Numbered from the stretch's first letter, positions 26,134 through 35,087 are shown. The stretch is DNA of 64,000 bases from Alishewanella metallidurans (GCF_036983985.1 NZ_JALAHQ010000002.1:682001-746000); one strand, 5' to 3'. Notes: generated by a model not told the origin, from the sequence alone. A program made the numbers and translations.

Positions 26134-26604
26134 TCATTCCGCCTGTTTAAGTACACGGATCACTTGCGCTGGGTTACCGGCGACCACATTCCAGTCTTGA
26201 ACATCTTTTGTGACTACAGCACCAGCTCCAACCATAGCTCCTTTTCCTATCCGAATACCTGGCAGCAAAGTCGCATTTGCGCCAATACTAGCGCCATCAT
26301 CGACAACAACCCCAACAAACTCTGCTGGGTACTGTTTTGAACGAGGGAATGGATCGTTGGTAAAAGTTGCATTTGGGCCAATAAAAACGTCATTGCCTAT
26401 CCGGGTACCTGCCCATAAAAACACACCCGACTTCACAGTCACACGGTCACCTAATACAACATCATTCTCAATAAAAGTGTGCGCACATATATTACAATTA
26501 CGCCCGATAATGGCGCCAGCTAATATAATAGCAAACTGCCAGACCCTAGTACCCAGACCTATTTGGGTGCTGCTGACATCAGCAAATTGATGAATAAAGG
26601 TCAT
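26134..26604 (-). CDS. Left-handed beta-helix sugar N-acyltransferase, FdtC/QdtC type
   Basis: A trimeric hexapeptide-repeat acyltransferase of 156 residues; the isoleucine-patch repeats run from about residue 15 to 140 (IGRNCNICAHT, LGDRVTVKSGV, IGPNATFTND, IGANATLLPG, IGKGAMVGAG). It matches the WbpD/FdtC/QdtC group that acylates the 3-amino group of dTDP-Fuc3N or dTDP-Qui3N with acetyl- or hydroxybutyryl-CoA. The gene starts this dTDP-sugar block, six bases after maf. Confidence 0.85.
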   Translation of the reverse strand: MTFIHQFADVSSTQIGLGTRVWQFAIILAGAIIGRNCNICAHTFIENDVVLGDRVTVKSGVFLWAGTRIGNDVFIGPNATFTNDPFPRSKQYPAEFVGVVVDDGASIGANATLLPGIRIGKGAMVGAGAVVTKDVQDWNVVAGNPAQVIRVLKQAE

Positions 26605-26610
26605 ATCATC

Positions 26611-29430
26611 CTACTTAAAAAGCCTACCAACATCGACGTCATCAAACTTAAGTGGTTCATCTTTATATTGCTGATAACCAGTAGCAATATAATTACGCCA
26701 TACCATTTTAATTTGATTAAACGTATTTAATAATTCTACATCTTCACTATTATTATCACTTATACAAGACACTAGCTTAGTCATTATACCGGCAAAATAG
26801 TTTGTGCTACCAAAAAACAAACAAAAAGTGGGGTCGCTTGGTACTGCACTCTTACGTTTTAGTAGCTGCCACTGCGACTCTAAAAACTCTTTTGCTTCGG
26901 TTCGACTGTTCACGTCTTTGTCAAACAATAGCAACCAGCTTTCTATAGTGTCGGTAAATGTAGTCATATCAAATTTATTATGAATACTATCAGCATACTG
27001 GCTAAGATTTACATAATAAGCTTGTTCTAACAAAGTAGGTAATATTGTGTTTTTATCTGCTAAGTTAGATTCTAATAATATATTTTCTGGCGCAAGAGCA
27101 ATTGCCCCGTCTATTCTTACTCCGTTACTACAATTGTATATTTCAATTTTATGCGCGGCTGATGCAATCGCCTGTTCGAGTAATTTACGCGATACGTCAA
27201 ATTCGGGCTTAGTAAAGACCATCGGTAAAAAGTTACCTTTAATAGGAATGCCACCACCATGGACGTTTTGATAATTGTAGATTTCAGAACCATCTTGCCG
27301 ATAGTATGCCGAGGCTTGTGAGTGATGATAACGAATATCTATATAACCTAAATCAACGCCAAACAAATACATTACCTTGCTACCAAGCTGCAGCATATAA
27401 TTGACGACTAAGTTAGTTACTGTGGGATACGCATAGCTTAAATCGGCTATAACATAACCTTGATTGTGCAAGTCTGTCTGAAAAATGTGCGTTGATGCTT
27501 CTCCAGACTTAAAACATAAAAACGTGTCTTTAAATAAATCGGCAGTATCGGGATGAATACCATTAACGCTAATTAAATTTATATCTTTTAGCCAAGCCTT
27601 ATCATCTACCTGACTTACCCAAAAATAGGTTGATCTATTTTGCTCAATTTCGGCATGAAAATCGGGTTTGATACCTTGCTTATAAAGCGAATACAGCGCA
27701 GTACCGCAGCTGATTAAAATTACTTGATCACGATACTGACGCAGGTAATCAAAGCTCTGGTCTAAACTAGGCCCATTGCCAACTATAAATACTGGAAAAT
27801 CTAATGCTTTATTGTTTTTATACTCTTTGTTATCAAGCTTAAGAAACTTATGCCCCTGTTTAATACTATTGTAGGTATGAGCAATACCATAGCGTGCATT
27901 GTCGTAGTATTCTCCTAATGCTAGTACCACCCTAAACTCGGCTCGTAAATTACTTATCGCTTTTTGCATATTGTTATTAAAATAACTGCTTAGCATATAA
28001 GTATTCGCTATAGAGTAGGCCCCAACCTGATAAAACTGCGTCATTAAGTCATTAAAATAAGTTAAGCCATCGCCACCTAAGTTTAAATATATGCGTTGCT
28101 GATTAGCGTCTGCTCGCTCAAAGATACTAGCCCAGTTTGTCACATGCAGGCTGGCGGCAAAAAAATCTAAATTGGGCTCGCAAATATACAAATTGGCTAT
28201 ATCTCGCTGCTGGGTTAACAGTTCAATGTGCCGGCCTAACGCCACGCCAAAAATAATCAGTGAGTCAACCTGTTGCGGTAACTGAATTCGCTGCTGCAAT
28301 TGCTGCTTAATTAACGGTCTAATTTGCGCAACATGAGTAAAATGCAAATAATGCTTAAGCTTACGAGCCGCTCCCTGCCCCACTACAACATCGTCTTTAT
28401 AAGGATGACGAATAAAATAATCGACTAGTTGCTGCGATTCAGCATCGATATTCTGGTAGAAAAAGGCCTTTCGTTTAGTATGAAATAAGTTAACACACTG
28501 CTGCTCATCCAAACATAATTGCCAATGCTTGTTGTGATGTTTAATAATTTCTTGATAAACATTAGGATAAAATCGTTTTAATGCAGTGATATTACGTTGA
28601 TACAATGTGGATTCTGCTTCGCATTCAGAGCTTTTTTTATTACCCAATACATTGTTGTTTCTCTCAGCAACATAATCATAAAAGTTGTTATAACCATCAA
28701 AATTGTAGTGGCTATTAGTTAAGCTTTTTTTGTCGCCTGAATGCAAAAATAAATAATCAATAACCTCATCCATTACCGGATGAAACCTATGCCGATACAC
28801 ATATATATGATCAATTTTGGTGACGGCGAGTAATTCAGCTATGTCTTCAGTAACTGAGCTGCCATTTTTACCTAACTGCAAAAAAACTTGGGTGCCAAGT
28901 GCCGCGGCAGTTTCAAATAGCTCAAGCCAATTGTTAGCCTGCGCTGATGCAATTAAGGTGTCTAAACTTGGCTCATAAACTATTAAGTATTTAACTCGCG
29001 TATTTTGTAACAACTCGTTTAATTGATAGCCCAGCCCTAAACCAAACATAATAATCACATTGACACTTGCGGGTAACGGCTCGCTTAACCAAGTGTTTTC
29101 AGTAACCTCTCTACTGGAGTGCATTGTAATAAAAGGCGCTTGCTGACAAAACTCGGCAACCTCATCTGCCACTTCATTAAAAGGAGTGTCGCTATACCAG
29201 ACTCGGCCTGTGGCAAAATCGACAATATTTAATTCGCCCTTACGAGTGCAAAATATAGAATATTGCTGAATAGTGTGCTGTTCAATTAGCGAAACAACAC
29301 TGGGCATAAAGTGTGAAAATGCGCTGAGGTTGTCTTTAAATCGTTGATGTATCTGAGGGGTAATATTCTGCTCTAATGAAGCCTGCGCTTTATCATCAGG
29401 CTCTAACTGATAGTTAATATATTTCAGCAT
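26611..29430 (-). CDS. maf: Motility accessory factor (Maf) flagellin glycosyltransferase
   Basis: A large cytoplasmic protein of 939 residues. The MAF_flag10/DUF115 domain (about 520-720) contains FIVGNGPSLDQSFDYL, ILISCGTALYSLYKQGIKPDFHAEIEQNR and the MLQLGSKVMYLFGVDLGY segment. Maf proteins transfer pseudaminic or legionaminic acid to Ser/Thr of flagellin before export. The complete pse operon 17 kb away and the flagellin genes next door fit this. The N-terminal half contains two copies of one Rossmann-like unit (about 124-200 and 389-465), each with FGxxLG followed by a YEPSLD or CEPNLD strand. Confidence 0.9.
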   Translation of the reverse strand: MLKYINYQLEPDDKAQASLEQNITPQIHQRFKDNLSAFSHFMPSVVSLIEQHTIQQYSIFCTRKGELNIVDFATGRVWYSDTPFNEVADEVAEFCQQAPFITMHSSREVTENTWLSEPLPASVNVIIMFGLGLGYQLNELLQNTRVKYLIVYEPSLDTLIASAQANNWLELFETAAALGTQVFLQLGKNGSSVTEDIAELLAVTKIDHIYVYRHRFHPVMDEVIDYLFLHSGDKKSLTNSHYNFDGYNNFYDYVAERNNNVLGNKKSSECEAESTLYQRNITALKRFYPNVYQEIIKHHNKHWQLCLDEQQCVNLFHTKRKAFFYQNIDAESQQLVDYFIRHPYKDDVVVGQGAARKLKHYLHFTHVAQIRPLIKQQLQQRIQLPQQVDSLIIFGVALGRHIELLTQQRDIANLYICEPNLDFFAASLHVTNWASIFERADANQQRIYLNLGGDGLTYFNDLMTQFYQVGAYSIANTYMLSSYFNNNMQKAISNLRAEFRVVLALGEYYDNARYGIAHTYNSIKQGHKFLKLDNKEYKNNKALDFPVFIVGNGPSLDQSFDYLRQYRDQVILISCGTALYSLYKQGIKPDFHAEIEQNRSTYFWVSQVDDKAWLKDINLISVNGIHPDTADLFKDTFLCFKSGEASTHIFQTDLHNQGYVIADLSYAYPTVTNLVVNYMLQLGSKVMYLFGVDLGYIDIRYHHSQASAYYRQDGSEIYNYQNVHGGGIPIKGNFLPMVFTKPEFDVSRKLLEQAIASAAHKIEIYNCSNGVRIDGAIALAPENILLESNLADKNTILPTLLEQAYYVNLSQYADSIHNKFDMTTFTDTIESWLLLFDKDVNSRTEAKEFLESQWQLLKRKSAVPSDPTFCLFFGSTNYFAGIMTKLVSCISDNNSEDVELLNTFNQIKMVWRNYIATGYQQYKDEPLKFDDVDVGRLFK

Positions 29431-29454
29431 TAGGGGCCTAAATTGGTAAATAAG

Positions 29455-29760
29455 TTAGTTATTTTCACCGTAACTATGACGGGCTCGTATGCCTTTTTGT
29501 AAATGTAATACACTTGCAGCAACCCTATCTTTGTCTTCTGTTAGTTTTGCCATTAATGACTGCAGCCAGTCAAGGTTTAGTTTTAAAAACAGTGCATATT
29601 GCTCTTCGTCGTCTTCAGGTTGTATTGGCTCACTAAGAATAGTGTTAAGTTGTTCGCTAAGTATTGATAGCTCTTCAACAACATACAAATCAGCACTTAT
29701 TAAGCCGTCTATTTTTTCACGCAGCAATTGGCATTGCTGCGCTTTGTTAGACAATTTCAC
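29455..29760 (-). CDS. Small helical FliT-like flagellar protein
   Basis: A 101-residue, largely helical acidic protein directly after fliS (one-base overlap), the usual place of the FliD chaperone FliT. Sequence similarity to FliT is too weak to prove by eye, so no symbol is given. A role as an export chaperone for FliD is inferred from position, size and helical character. Confidence 0.6.
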   Translation of the reverse strand: MKLSNKAQQCQLLREKIDGLISADLYVVEELSILSEQLNTILSEPIQPEDDEEQYALFLKLNLDWLQSLMAKLTEDKDRVAASVLHLQKGIRARHSYGENN

Positions 29761-30194
29761 TAGGCACCCACAACTTGCTGTTGGTTTGCTTGCGCCTGTA
29801 ACTGGTAGCCTTTCTCGCGATCACTAACCGATATCTGATCCCATGCCCCCTTAATAACCAATAAAATTTCCATTACTTCATCTAGCTTAGCAATATTTTT
29901 TTCGCGGCTAGCTTGAATAAGGTGGTTAAGCATAAAGTCATACAAAGAAAATAAATTATCTGAAATTTCACCGGCATTCATATCTAACGAACCTTGTAAT
30001 GCCGAAATAATCGATATTGACCGACTAATAGTGCTTGATTTACCGGCGTAGTCGTTACGTTCAATACTGCCTTTGGCTTTGGCCAAATTTTCTAACGCAC
30101 CTTGCATCAGTAACTGAATAACACGATGCGGATCTGCCACAGCTAGGTCATCTTTAATACCAACAGCTTTATATGCCTTGATTCCATAACTCAT
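29760..30194 (-). CDS. fliS: Flagellin export chaperone FliS
   Basis: A four-helix chaperone that binds the flagellin C-terminal helix in the cytoplasm and prevents early polymerisation. YGIKAYKAVG at the start, HRVIQLLMQGALENLAKAKG, and NLFSLYDFMLNHLIQAS are typical. I chose ATG 30194 because GGAGAG sits six bases upstream; a GTG at 30206 would overlap the fliD stop. 144 residues is a little longer than usual. Confidence 0.93.
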   Translation of the reverse strand: MSYGIKAYKAVGIKDDLAVADPHRVIQLLMQGALENLAKAKGSIERNDYAGKSSTISRSISIISALQGSLDMNAGEISDNLFSLYDFMLNHLIQASREKNIAKLDEVMEILLVIKGAWDQISVSDREKGYQLQAQANQQQVVGA

Positions 30195-30205
30195 AACGCT
30201 CTCCA

Positions 30206-31669
30206 CTACTTAGATTTATTAAAACCAAACCCCGGCAAACTTGATAACTGTGCTGTCACTGTAGATGCCATATTCTGCATTGAACCTAATAACGCATCTA
30301 ACGCGGTATAGCGACTACGTAATGTTTGCTCGAAGCTTACTATGTATCGGTTAGCAGCCTCTAAATCTTTAGTATTTTTATCAATTTGTGTTTTAAGCGT
30401 ATTTTGTTTAGTCGCAATAATACCGCCAGTTTGCGTAAACTCTTTTACAAAACCATTTAACGTTGCACTTAGACCCTTTTCGCCACCAAAAAACGCCGCA
30501 ACGCCATCATAGTTTTCGTTAAGTGCGTTATCAAAGCGGGTTTTACCTGAGTCAGTGCCAAATTCAGAACTGGTAGAAATTTCTAATTTTCCGCCGTCTT
30601 TAAAAGTAATACCTAACGAATATAAAGTAGATAAAGACGAGTTAGCACCTTCTACCACATTACCAAGCAAGCCGCGCAATTGTGTCATGATATTTTTCGG
30701 CATTTGGTCCGTTGCTAAAGCGCCACCTTCAGCAGTTACCGTTTTACCATCCGCACCTAAGGTTCTTTTTTTGGTCAAACCTGCAACCTGATCAACTAAC
30801 ACATTATAGTTATTAATAAAATTTTGAATGTTTTCTTTAGCTGCACTTTTGTCGGTTGCTACCTCGACCTTGGCATTATTATCATCGGGTGTTATCGCTT
30901 TTACTGTTAATGACACATCCTGAATAGCATTGCTAAACGTATTACTAGCGCTAGTTGCTGTAATACCGTCAATTTGAATAATGGCATTTTGTGCTGCTTG
31001 GCTTACATTTAGCCCCGCTAAGGCACCGGTAGGTACGGTTGACAGTGCGTCAAGCTCAGCGTTGCTATTGGTAATAACTAAATCATTACCATCACCGGTT
31101 TCAGAAGAGCTAAGCACTAATTTAGTACCCGCTGCGCCACCGGAATTGATAATATTAGCGTTGACACCAAAGTTATCTGATTTTGTATTAATTTTCTGAC
31201 GTAACTCGTTTAACGTCATACCTGCGGTAACGTCGATATCAAAACTTTTGCCATTTGCGGCAAAAGATAAAGTGCCATTAGTAGTCGAAATAACATCGTT
31301 AGCCGAGTTATAAGCTGCATCAGCACTTTCTAACCGACTTCCAGACGCCAGTTGACTCACTTTTATGTCAAAAGATGCCGCAACTGCGGTATTTGAAGCG
31401 GATGCTTCTATATAGGTTTTATTTTCGGTAGGCTGCTTTACCGTGGTCGTTCTAGCGTTAAGTGTATTGCCACTTAATTTTTTTAGTGAATCTTGAAAAG
31501 CAGACAACGCCGATTTTAACTGGCCTACACCTGACAATGAGGAGTCTAGTGTTTTTTTAGTCGTATTAATTCTACTAAGTTTACTATCACGCTCAACCTT
31601 AACCAGCGTTGTTAGCAACTCATCTAGTGGCAAGCCCGACGCTGAACCAAGAAAATTAATACCCGCCAT
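30206..31669 (-). CDS. fliD: Flagellar filament cap FliD
   Basis: Filament cap (hook-associated protein 2), 487 residues. It has the N-terminal LPLDELLTTLVKVERD helix, the FliD_N and FliD_C domains, the GTKLVLSSSETGDGNDL repeat-like segment and the C-terminal coiled coil ending SLPGFGFNKSK. It lies between flaG and fliS, the conserved order of polar flagellar loci. Confidence 0.95.
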   Translation of the reverse strand: MAGINFLGSASGLPLDELLTTLVKVERDSKLSRINTTKKTLDSSLSGVGQLKSALSAFQDSLKKLSGNTLNARTTTVKQPTENKTYIEASASNTAVAASFDIKVSQLASGSRLESADAAYNSANDVISTTNGTLSFAANGKSFDIDVTAGMTLNELRQKINTKSDNFGVNANIINSGGAAGTKLVLSSSETGDGNDLVITNSNAELDALSTVPTGALAGLNVSQAAQNAIIQIDGITATSASNTFSNAIQDVSLTVKAITPDDNNAKVEVATDKSAAKENIQNFINNYNVLVDQVAGLTKKRTLGADGKTVTAEGGALATDQMPKNIMTQLRGLLGNVVEGANSSLSTLYSLGITFKDGGKLEISTSSEFGTDSGKTRFDNALNENYDGVAAFFGGEKGLSATLNGFVKEFTQTGGIIATKQNTLKTQIDKNTKDLEAANRYIVSFEQTLRSRYTALDALLGSMQNMASTVTAQLSSLPGFGFNKSK

Positions 31670-31678
31670 AACACACCT

Positions 31679-32056
31679 CTACACTTTATTATCAATTAAC
31701 AGGCCGATAGACTGCCCCATCTCTTCCTGTAACCGTTTGATATTTTGTGAAACCTTTAGTAATTCTTCAGTTGGTATCTGCTTAATTAACTCTTCAGTTT
31801 CGTAGTCTACCACTTTAATGACTGAGCGCCCTGAGGCATCGTCAATTGAGAAACTTAGTGACCGCTGATCTAGCGCTAACGCTTGGTTTAATACATCAAC
31901 CGCTTCTTCTAATTCAGTATCACTAATATTAACAACGGGTTTAGTTTCAGCAACTACTTTTACTGCGTTCGGCTCAGCTTGTACCGGTTTAACCGTCATC
32001 TCAGCTACAGCAGCATAGTTCACTAATGTGGGACTATTTGCGTTAATACTGCTCAT
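31679..32056 (-). CDS. flaG: FlaG family protein
   Basis: A 125-residue FlaG-domain protein, believed to influence filament length. The C-terminal half carries the signature LSFSIDDASGRSVIKVVDYETEELIKQIPTEELL, seen in parts as LSFSIDDASG and KVVDYETEELIKQIP. The variable N-terminal half is typical. It sits between the flagellin block and fliD. Confidence 0.93.
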   Translation of the reverse strand: MSSINANSPTLVNYAAVAEMTVKPVQAEPNAVKVVAETKPVVNISDTELEEAVDVLNQALALDQRSLSFSIDDASGRSVIKVVDYETEELIKQIPTEELLKVSQNIKRLQEEMGQSIGLLIDNKV

Positions 32057-32074
32057 ATTTACACTCCTTAAAGG

Positions 32075-32117
32075 CGCGTAGGGTGAGAACTTTATAAACT
32101 ATTCTCACCGCTACGCC
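32075..32117 (-). terminator. Hairpin between flagellin and flaG
   Basis: Arms GCGTAG-GGTGAGAA and TTCTCACC-G-CTACGC pair with a single bulged base and a 12-base loop. The U-tract on the minus-strand transcript is short, so it may be a partial terminator that lets some transcripts continue into flaG and fliD. Confidence 0.5.
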
Positions 32118-32124
32118 TATTAGT

Positions 32125-32949
32125 TTAACCTAATAAAGACAATGCTGCCTGTGGACGTTGATTTGCCTGGGCTAAAACAGTAGTGCTGGTTTGCTGCAAA
32201 ATTTGCTGGCGAGTCAGTTCGGCTGTTTCGCGAGCGAAATCAGTATCACGAATACGGCTACGTGCACCGGATACGTTTTCAGAAATGTTAGTTAAGTTAC
32301 GGATGGTTGATTGGAAACGGTTTTGCAGCGCACCTAAGTCAGCTCGGGCACCGTCTATCTGGCCAATAGCCGTATCAACTAGGGCCATTGCTGATGACGC
32401 ACCACCGACAGTATCGATATTTAATGCGCTTAAACCTAACGCCGTAGTACCATAACCACCACTGTTAGTTAACGTTACCGCGATATTTTGCGCAGCATTA
32501 GCACCAACTAAAAAATTCGCATCAAATTTACCATCAAGTAATTTTGTTGTGCCAAATTGTGTAGTAGACGCTACCCGGCTCATCTCTGCCTTTAATGCGG
32601 TTACTTCTTTTTGTAACGCCGCACGGTCGGTAGAACTGTTAATACCGTTTTGTGACTGAATGGCCAAAGTACGGATACGCTGTAATGAGTTAGTAATTTC
32701 TTCCATTGCACCTTCAGCAACTTGGGCAACTGAAATACCATCGTTGGCGTTACGTGCAGCCTGGTCAAGACCATTTACCTGGCTGGTTAAACGGTTAGAA
32801 ATTTGCAAGCCTGCCGCATCATCAGCAGCACTGTTAATTCTAAAACCAGAAGATAAGCGTTTAAACGCCGTATCTAAATTGTTACCCGAATTGAACAGTT
32901 GACGCTGAGCATTCAACGACGAGGTATTGGTGTTCACAAATAAAGCCAT
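32125..32949 (-). CDS. Flagellin
   Basis: A 274-residue flagellin of the compact marine type. The N-terminal D0/D1 region shows ALFVNTNTSSLNAQRQL and RLSSGFRINSAADDAAGLQISNRL, and the C-terminal region shows GARSRIRDTDFARETAEL and ends QANQRPQAALSLLG. The middle is short, as in Vibrio- and Shewanella-like flagellins. It is about 90 percent similar to the two near-identical copies upstream and is the gene nearest flaG-fliD. Its own sigma-28 promoter lies at 33051-33077. Confidence 0.95.
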   Translation of the reverse strand: MALFVNTNTSSLNAQRQLFNSGNNLDTAFKRLSSGFRINSAADDAAGLQISNRLTSQVNGLDQAARNANDGISVAQVAEGAMEEITNSLQRIRTLAIQSQNGINSSTDRAALQKEVTALKAEMSRVASTTQFGTTKLLDGKFDANFLVGANAAQNIAVTLTNSGGYGTTALGLSALNIDTVGGASSAMALVDTAIGQIDGARADLGALQNRFQSTIRNLTNISENVSGARSRIRDTDFARETAELTRQQILQQTSTTVLAQANQRPQAALSLLG

Positions 32950-33022
32950 GAGTCACTCCTTAGTTGTCGGTAGCTCTGCTACTTTCAACTGATGTTTAAA
33001 TATACGGTTATCCCGTTAACTG

Positions 33023-33042
33023 AGCCAAGCTGCAACTTGGCT
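33023..33042 (-). repeat. Hairpin at the expected 5' end of the flagellin mRNA
   Basis: A 7-bp inverted repeat AGCCAAG / CTTGGCT with a 6-base loop, just inside the start predicted from the sigma-28 promoter. A 5'-terminal stem-loop can protect an mRNA; this is an inference only. Confidence 0.4.
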
Positions 33043-33050
33043 TAACCATT

Positions 33051-33077
33051 ATTTCGGCCGCGTCCTCATAAACTTTA
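33051..33077 (-). promoter_or_regulatory. Sigma-28 promoter of the flagellin at 32125
   Basis: On the minus strand: TAAA, exactly 15 bases, GCCGAAAT; six of eight matches at -10 and four of four at -35. Start near 33043. Confidence 0.75.
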
Positions 33078-33128
33078 GTAAAAAAATGTATTTTTTTTAT
33101 TATTTATTAATTGATTATAAATCATATA

Positions 33129-33157
33129 GATAAAACCACCTTAACGGTGGTTTTATC
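33129..33157 (-). terminator. Terminator after the divergent flagellin at 33158
   Basis: A perfect 12-bp stem (GATAAAACCACC / GGTGGTTTTATC) with loop TTAAC, beginning immediately next to the stop codon. It has T-rich flanks on the minus-strand transcript. Confidence 0.8.
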
Positions 33158-33985
33158 TTAGCCTGCTAATACAGTTAGTGCCGCTTGTGGTCTTTGGTTC
33201 GCCTGTGCTAAAACCGAGGTACTACTTTGTTGAATTATTTGGGTACGAGTAAGTTCAGTTGTTTCATATGCATAATCGGTATCGCGAATTCGGCTTCGTG
33301 ACGCCGATACATTTTCACTAATATTCGTTAAGTTTCTCATCGTAGAGCTCAACGTATTTTGCCAAGCACCTAAATCGGTGCGCGCGTTATCTACCGTCAA
33401 AATAGCACTATCAAGTGCAGATAATGAGTCTGCGGCATCATCTACGCCAAGCTGCACAGCTGAAACATTTAAACCAGAAGCGCCGCTGCCAAAGTTATTT
33501 GATAGATCAATTTTAATTTTTTGTCCGGCATTTGCTCCAATCTGAAATATAGCACTTGGCGTACTGCCATTAAGTAACTTAAGCCTGCCAAACTCGGTAT
33601 TATCAGCAATACTTTGAATCGCACTGGCTAATTCATTATATTCTTGCTGTATGGCTTTTATCTCAGAGGCAGTGTTAATACCATTTTCTGACTGAATAGT
33701 TAGCACTCGCATTCGCTGCAAACTAACGCCTATTTCATCCATCGCGCCTTCGCTAACTTGCACTAGCGAGATAGCGTCATTAGCATTGCGCACGGCTTGG
33801 TCTAACCCATTAATTTGACTGGTTAGTACATTGCTTATGACAAGTCCGGCCGCGTCGTCGGCCGCACGGTTTATTCGTAAGCCTGATGTTAATCGCTCAA
33901 AACTCGTACTTAAGCCGGATGTCGCATTGCCCAATAAACGCTGAGCGCCTAATGACGACTGATTCGTATTGACAATTAAAGCCAT
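33158..33985 (-). CDS. Flagellin, divergent paralogue
   Basis: A 275-residue flagellin with complete D0/D1 ends (ALIVNTNQSSLGAQRLL, RINRAADDAAGLVISNVL; SRSRIRDTDYAYETTELT; ending QANQRPQAALTVLAG). It differs widely from the other three in this block (for example GLVISNVL for GLQISNRL and DTDYAYE for DTDFAKE), so it probably has a separate place in the filament. It has its own promoter and terminator. Confidence 0.93.
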   Translation of the reverse strand: MALIVNTNQSSLGAQRLLGNATSGLSTSFERLTSGLRINRAADDAAGLVISNVLTSQINGLDQAVRNANDAISLVQVSEGAMDEIGVSLQRMRVLTIQSENGINTASEIKAIQQEYNELASAIQSIADNTEFGRLKLLNGSTPSAIFQIGANAGQKIKIDLSNNFGSGASGLNVSAVQLGVDDAADSLSALDSAILTVDNARTDLGAWQNTLSSTMRNLTNISENVSASRSRIRDTDYAYETTELTRTQIIQQSSTSVLAQANQRPQAALTVLAG

Positions 33986-34043
33986 ACCATCATTCCTTTC
34001 GCATTTACTGTTGTTTAAACAATAAATATCTACTGACGTTTTT

Positions 34044-34070
34044 ATATCGACATATAAAATAACTTATTAA
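34044..34070 (-). promoter_or_regulatory. Sigma-28 promoter of the flagellin at 33158
   Basis: On the minus strand: TTAA, 15 bases, GTCGATAT; three of four at -35 and six of eight at -10. The leader would be about 52 bases. Confidence 0.6.
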
Positions 34071-34107
34071 TTTAATTATTATTTATTACAAATAACAATT
34101 AATTATG

Positions 34108-34932
34108 TTACTGCAGTAGACTTAACGCTGCTTGTGGACGCTGATTTGCCTGCGCTAACACTGTAGTACTGGTTTGTTGCAAAATCTGCGTACGTGTTAG
34201 CTCTGCTGTTTCTTTAGCAAAATCGGTATCACGAATACGGCTACGTGCGCCCGATACGTTTTCTGAGATATTGGTTAAGTTACGGATGGTTGCCTGGAAG
34301 CGGTTTTGAATCGCACCTAAGTCAGCCCGGGCACCGTCTATCTGGCCAATAGCCGTATCAACTAGGGCCATGGCTGCTGACGCACCAGCGACACTATCAA
34401 TATTTAAAGCGCTTAAACCTAACGCCGTAGTACCATAACCACCACTGTTAGTTAATGTTACCGCGATATTTTGTCCAGCATTAGCACCCACTAAAAAATT
34501 AGTGTCGTACTTGCCGTCCAATAAGCTAATTGACCCGAACTGCGTCGTAGATGCTACTCGGCTCATTTCTGCTTTTAACGCTGTTACTTCTTTTTGTAGC
34601 GCTTGACGGTCTGACGAGCTATTAATACCGTTTTGCGACTGAATAGCTAAGGTACGGATACGTTGTAATGAGTTAGTAATTTCTTCCATTGCGCCTTCAG
34701 CAACCTGGGCAACTGAAATACCATCGTTGGCGTTACGCGCAGCCTGGTCAAGACCATTTACCTGGCTGGTTAAGCGGTTAGAAATTTGCAGGCCAGCAGC
34801 ATCGTCTGCCGCGCTGTTAATGCGAAAACCTGATGATAAACGTTTAAACGCAGTATCTAAAGAGTTACCAGAGTTAACCAGCTGACGCTGCGCATTTAGT
34901 GATGATGTATTGGTGTTTACAAATAAGGCCAT
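34108..34932 (-). CDS. Flagellin, copy 1 of a near-identical pair
   Basis: A 274-residue flagellin whose protein is the same as the next copy at 35130 except for the last residues (ends SLLQ instead of SLLQG). N- and C-terminal flagellin domains are complete (ALFVNTNTSSLNAQRQL; RIRDTDFAKETAELTRT). No clear terminator follows. Its own sigma-28 promoter lies at 35014-35040. Confidence 0.95.
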   Translation of the reverse strand: MALFVNTNTSSLNAQRQLVNSGNSLDTAFKRLSSGFRINSAADDAAGLQISNRLTSQVNGLDQAARNANDGISVAQVAEGAMEEITNSLQRIRTLAIQSQNGINSSSDRQALQKEVTALKAEMSRVASTTQFGSISLLDGKYDTNFLVGANAGQNIAVTLTNSGGYGTTALGLSALNIDSVAGASAAMALVDTAIGQIDGARADLGAIQNRFQATIRNLTNISENVSGARSRIRDTDFAKETAELTRTQILQQTSTTVLAQANQRPQAALSLLQ

Positions 34933-34947
34933 GGTGTTACTCCTGCT
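34121..34947. repeat. 827-bp direct repeat, copy 1 (flagellin)
   Basis: Read against 35146-35972 (offset 1025), the two blocks differ at one base (34138 A versus 35163 C). The repeat starts just inside the 3' end of the genes and ends at the ribosome site; leader, promoter and terminator sequences on either side are unrelated. Confidence 0.9.
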
Positions 34948-35013
34948 ATTTAATTAGACACTATCAAATTCGCACGTTTTATACGAAATGATGTATATAT
35001 TTGTGTTACCTAT

Positions 35014-35040
35014 ATATCGGAAAAATAGAGTAAAACTTTA
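35014..35040 (-). promoter_or_regulatory. Sigma-28 promoter of the flagellin at 34108
   Basis: On the minus strand: TAAA, exactly 15 bases, TCCGATAT; four of four at -35 and six of eight at -10. Confidence 0.75.
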
Positions 35041-35087
35041 GAAAAATACTTAAAATAATCACTTCAATCAAAATGCAGAACGAAAAC

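Noticed and set aside
33008..33034. TTATCCCG as -10 of the flagellin promoter
   Set aside because: There is no -35 at the right distance; the element at 33051-33077 has TAAA at exactly 15 bases.
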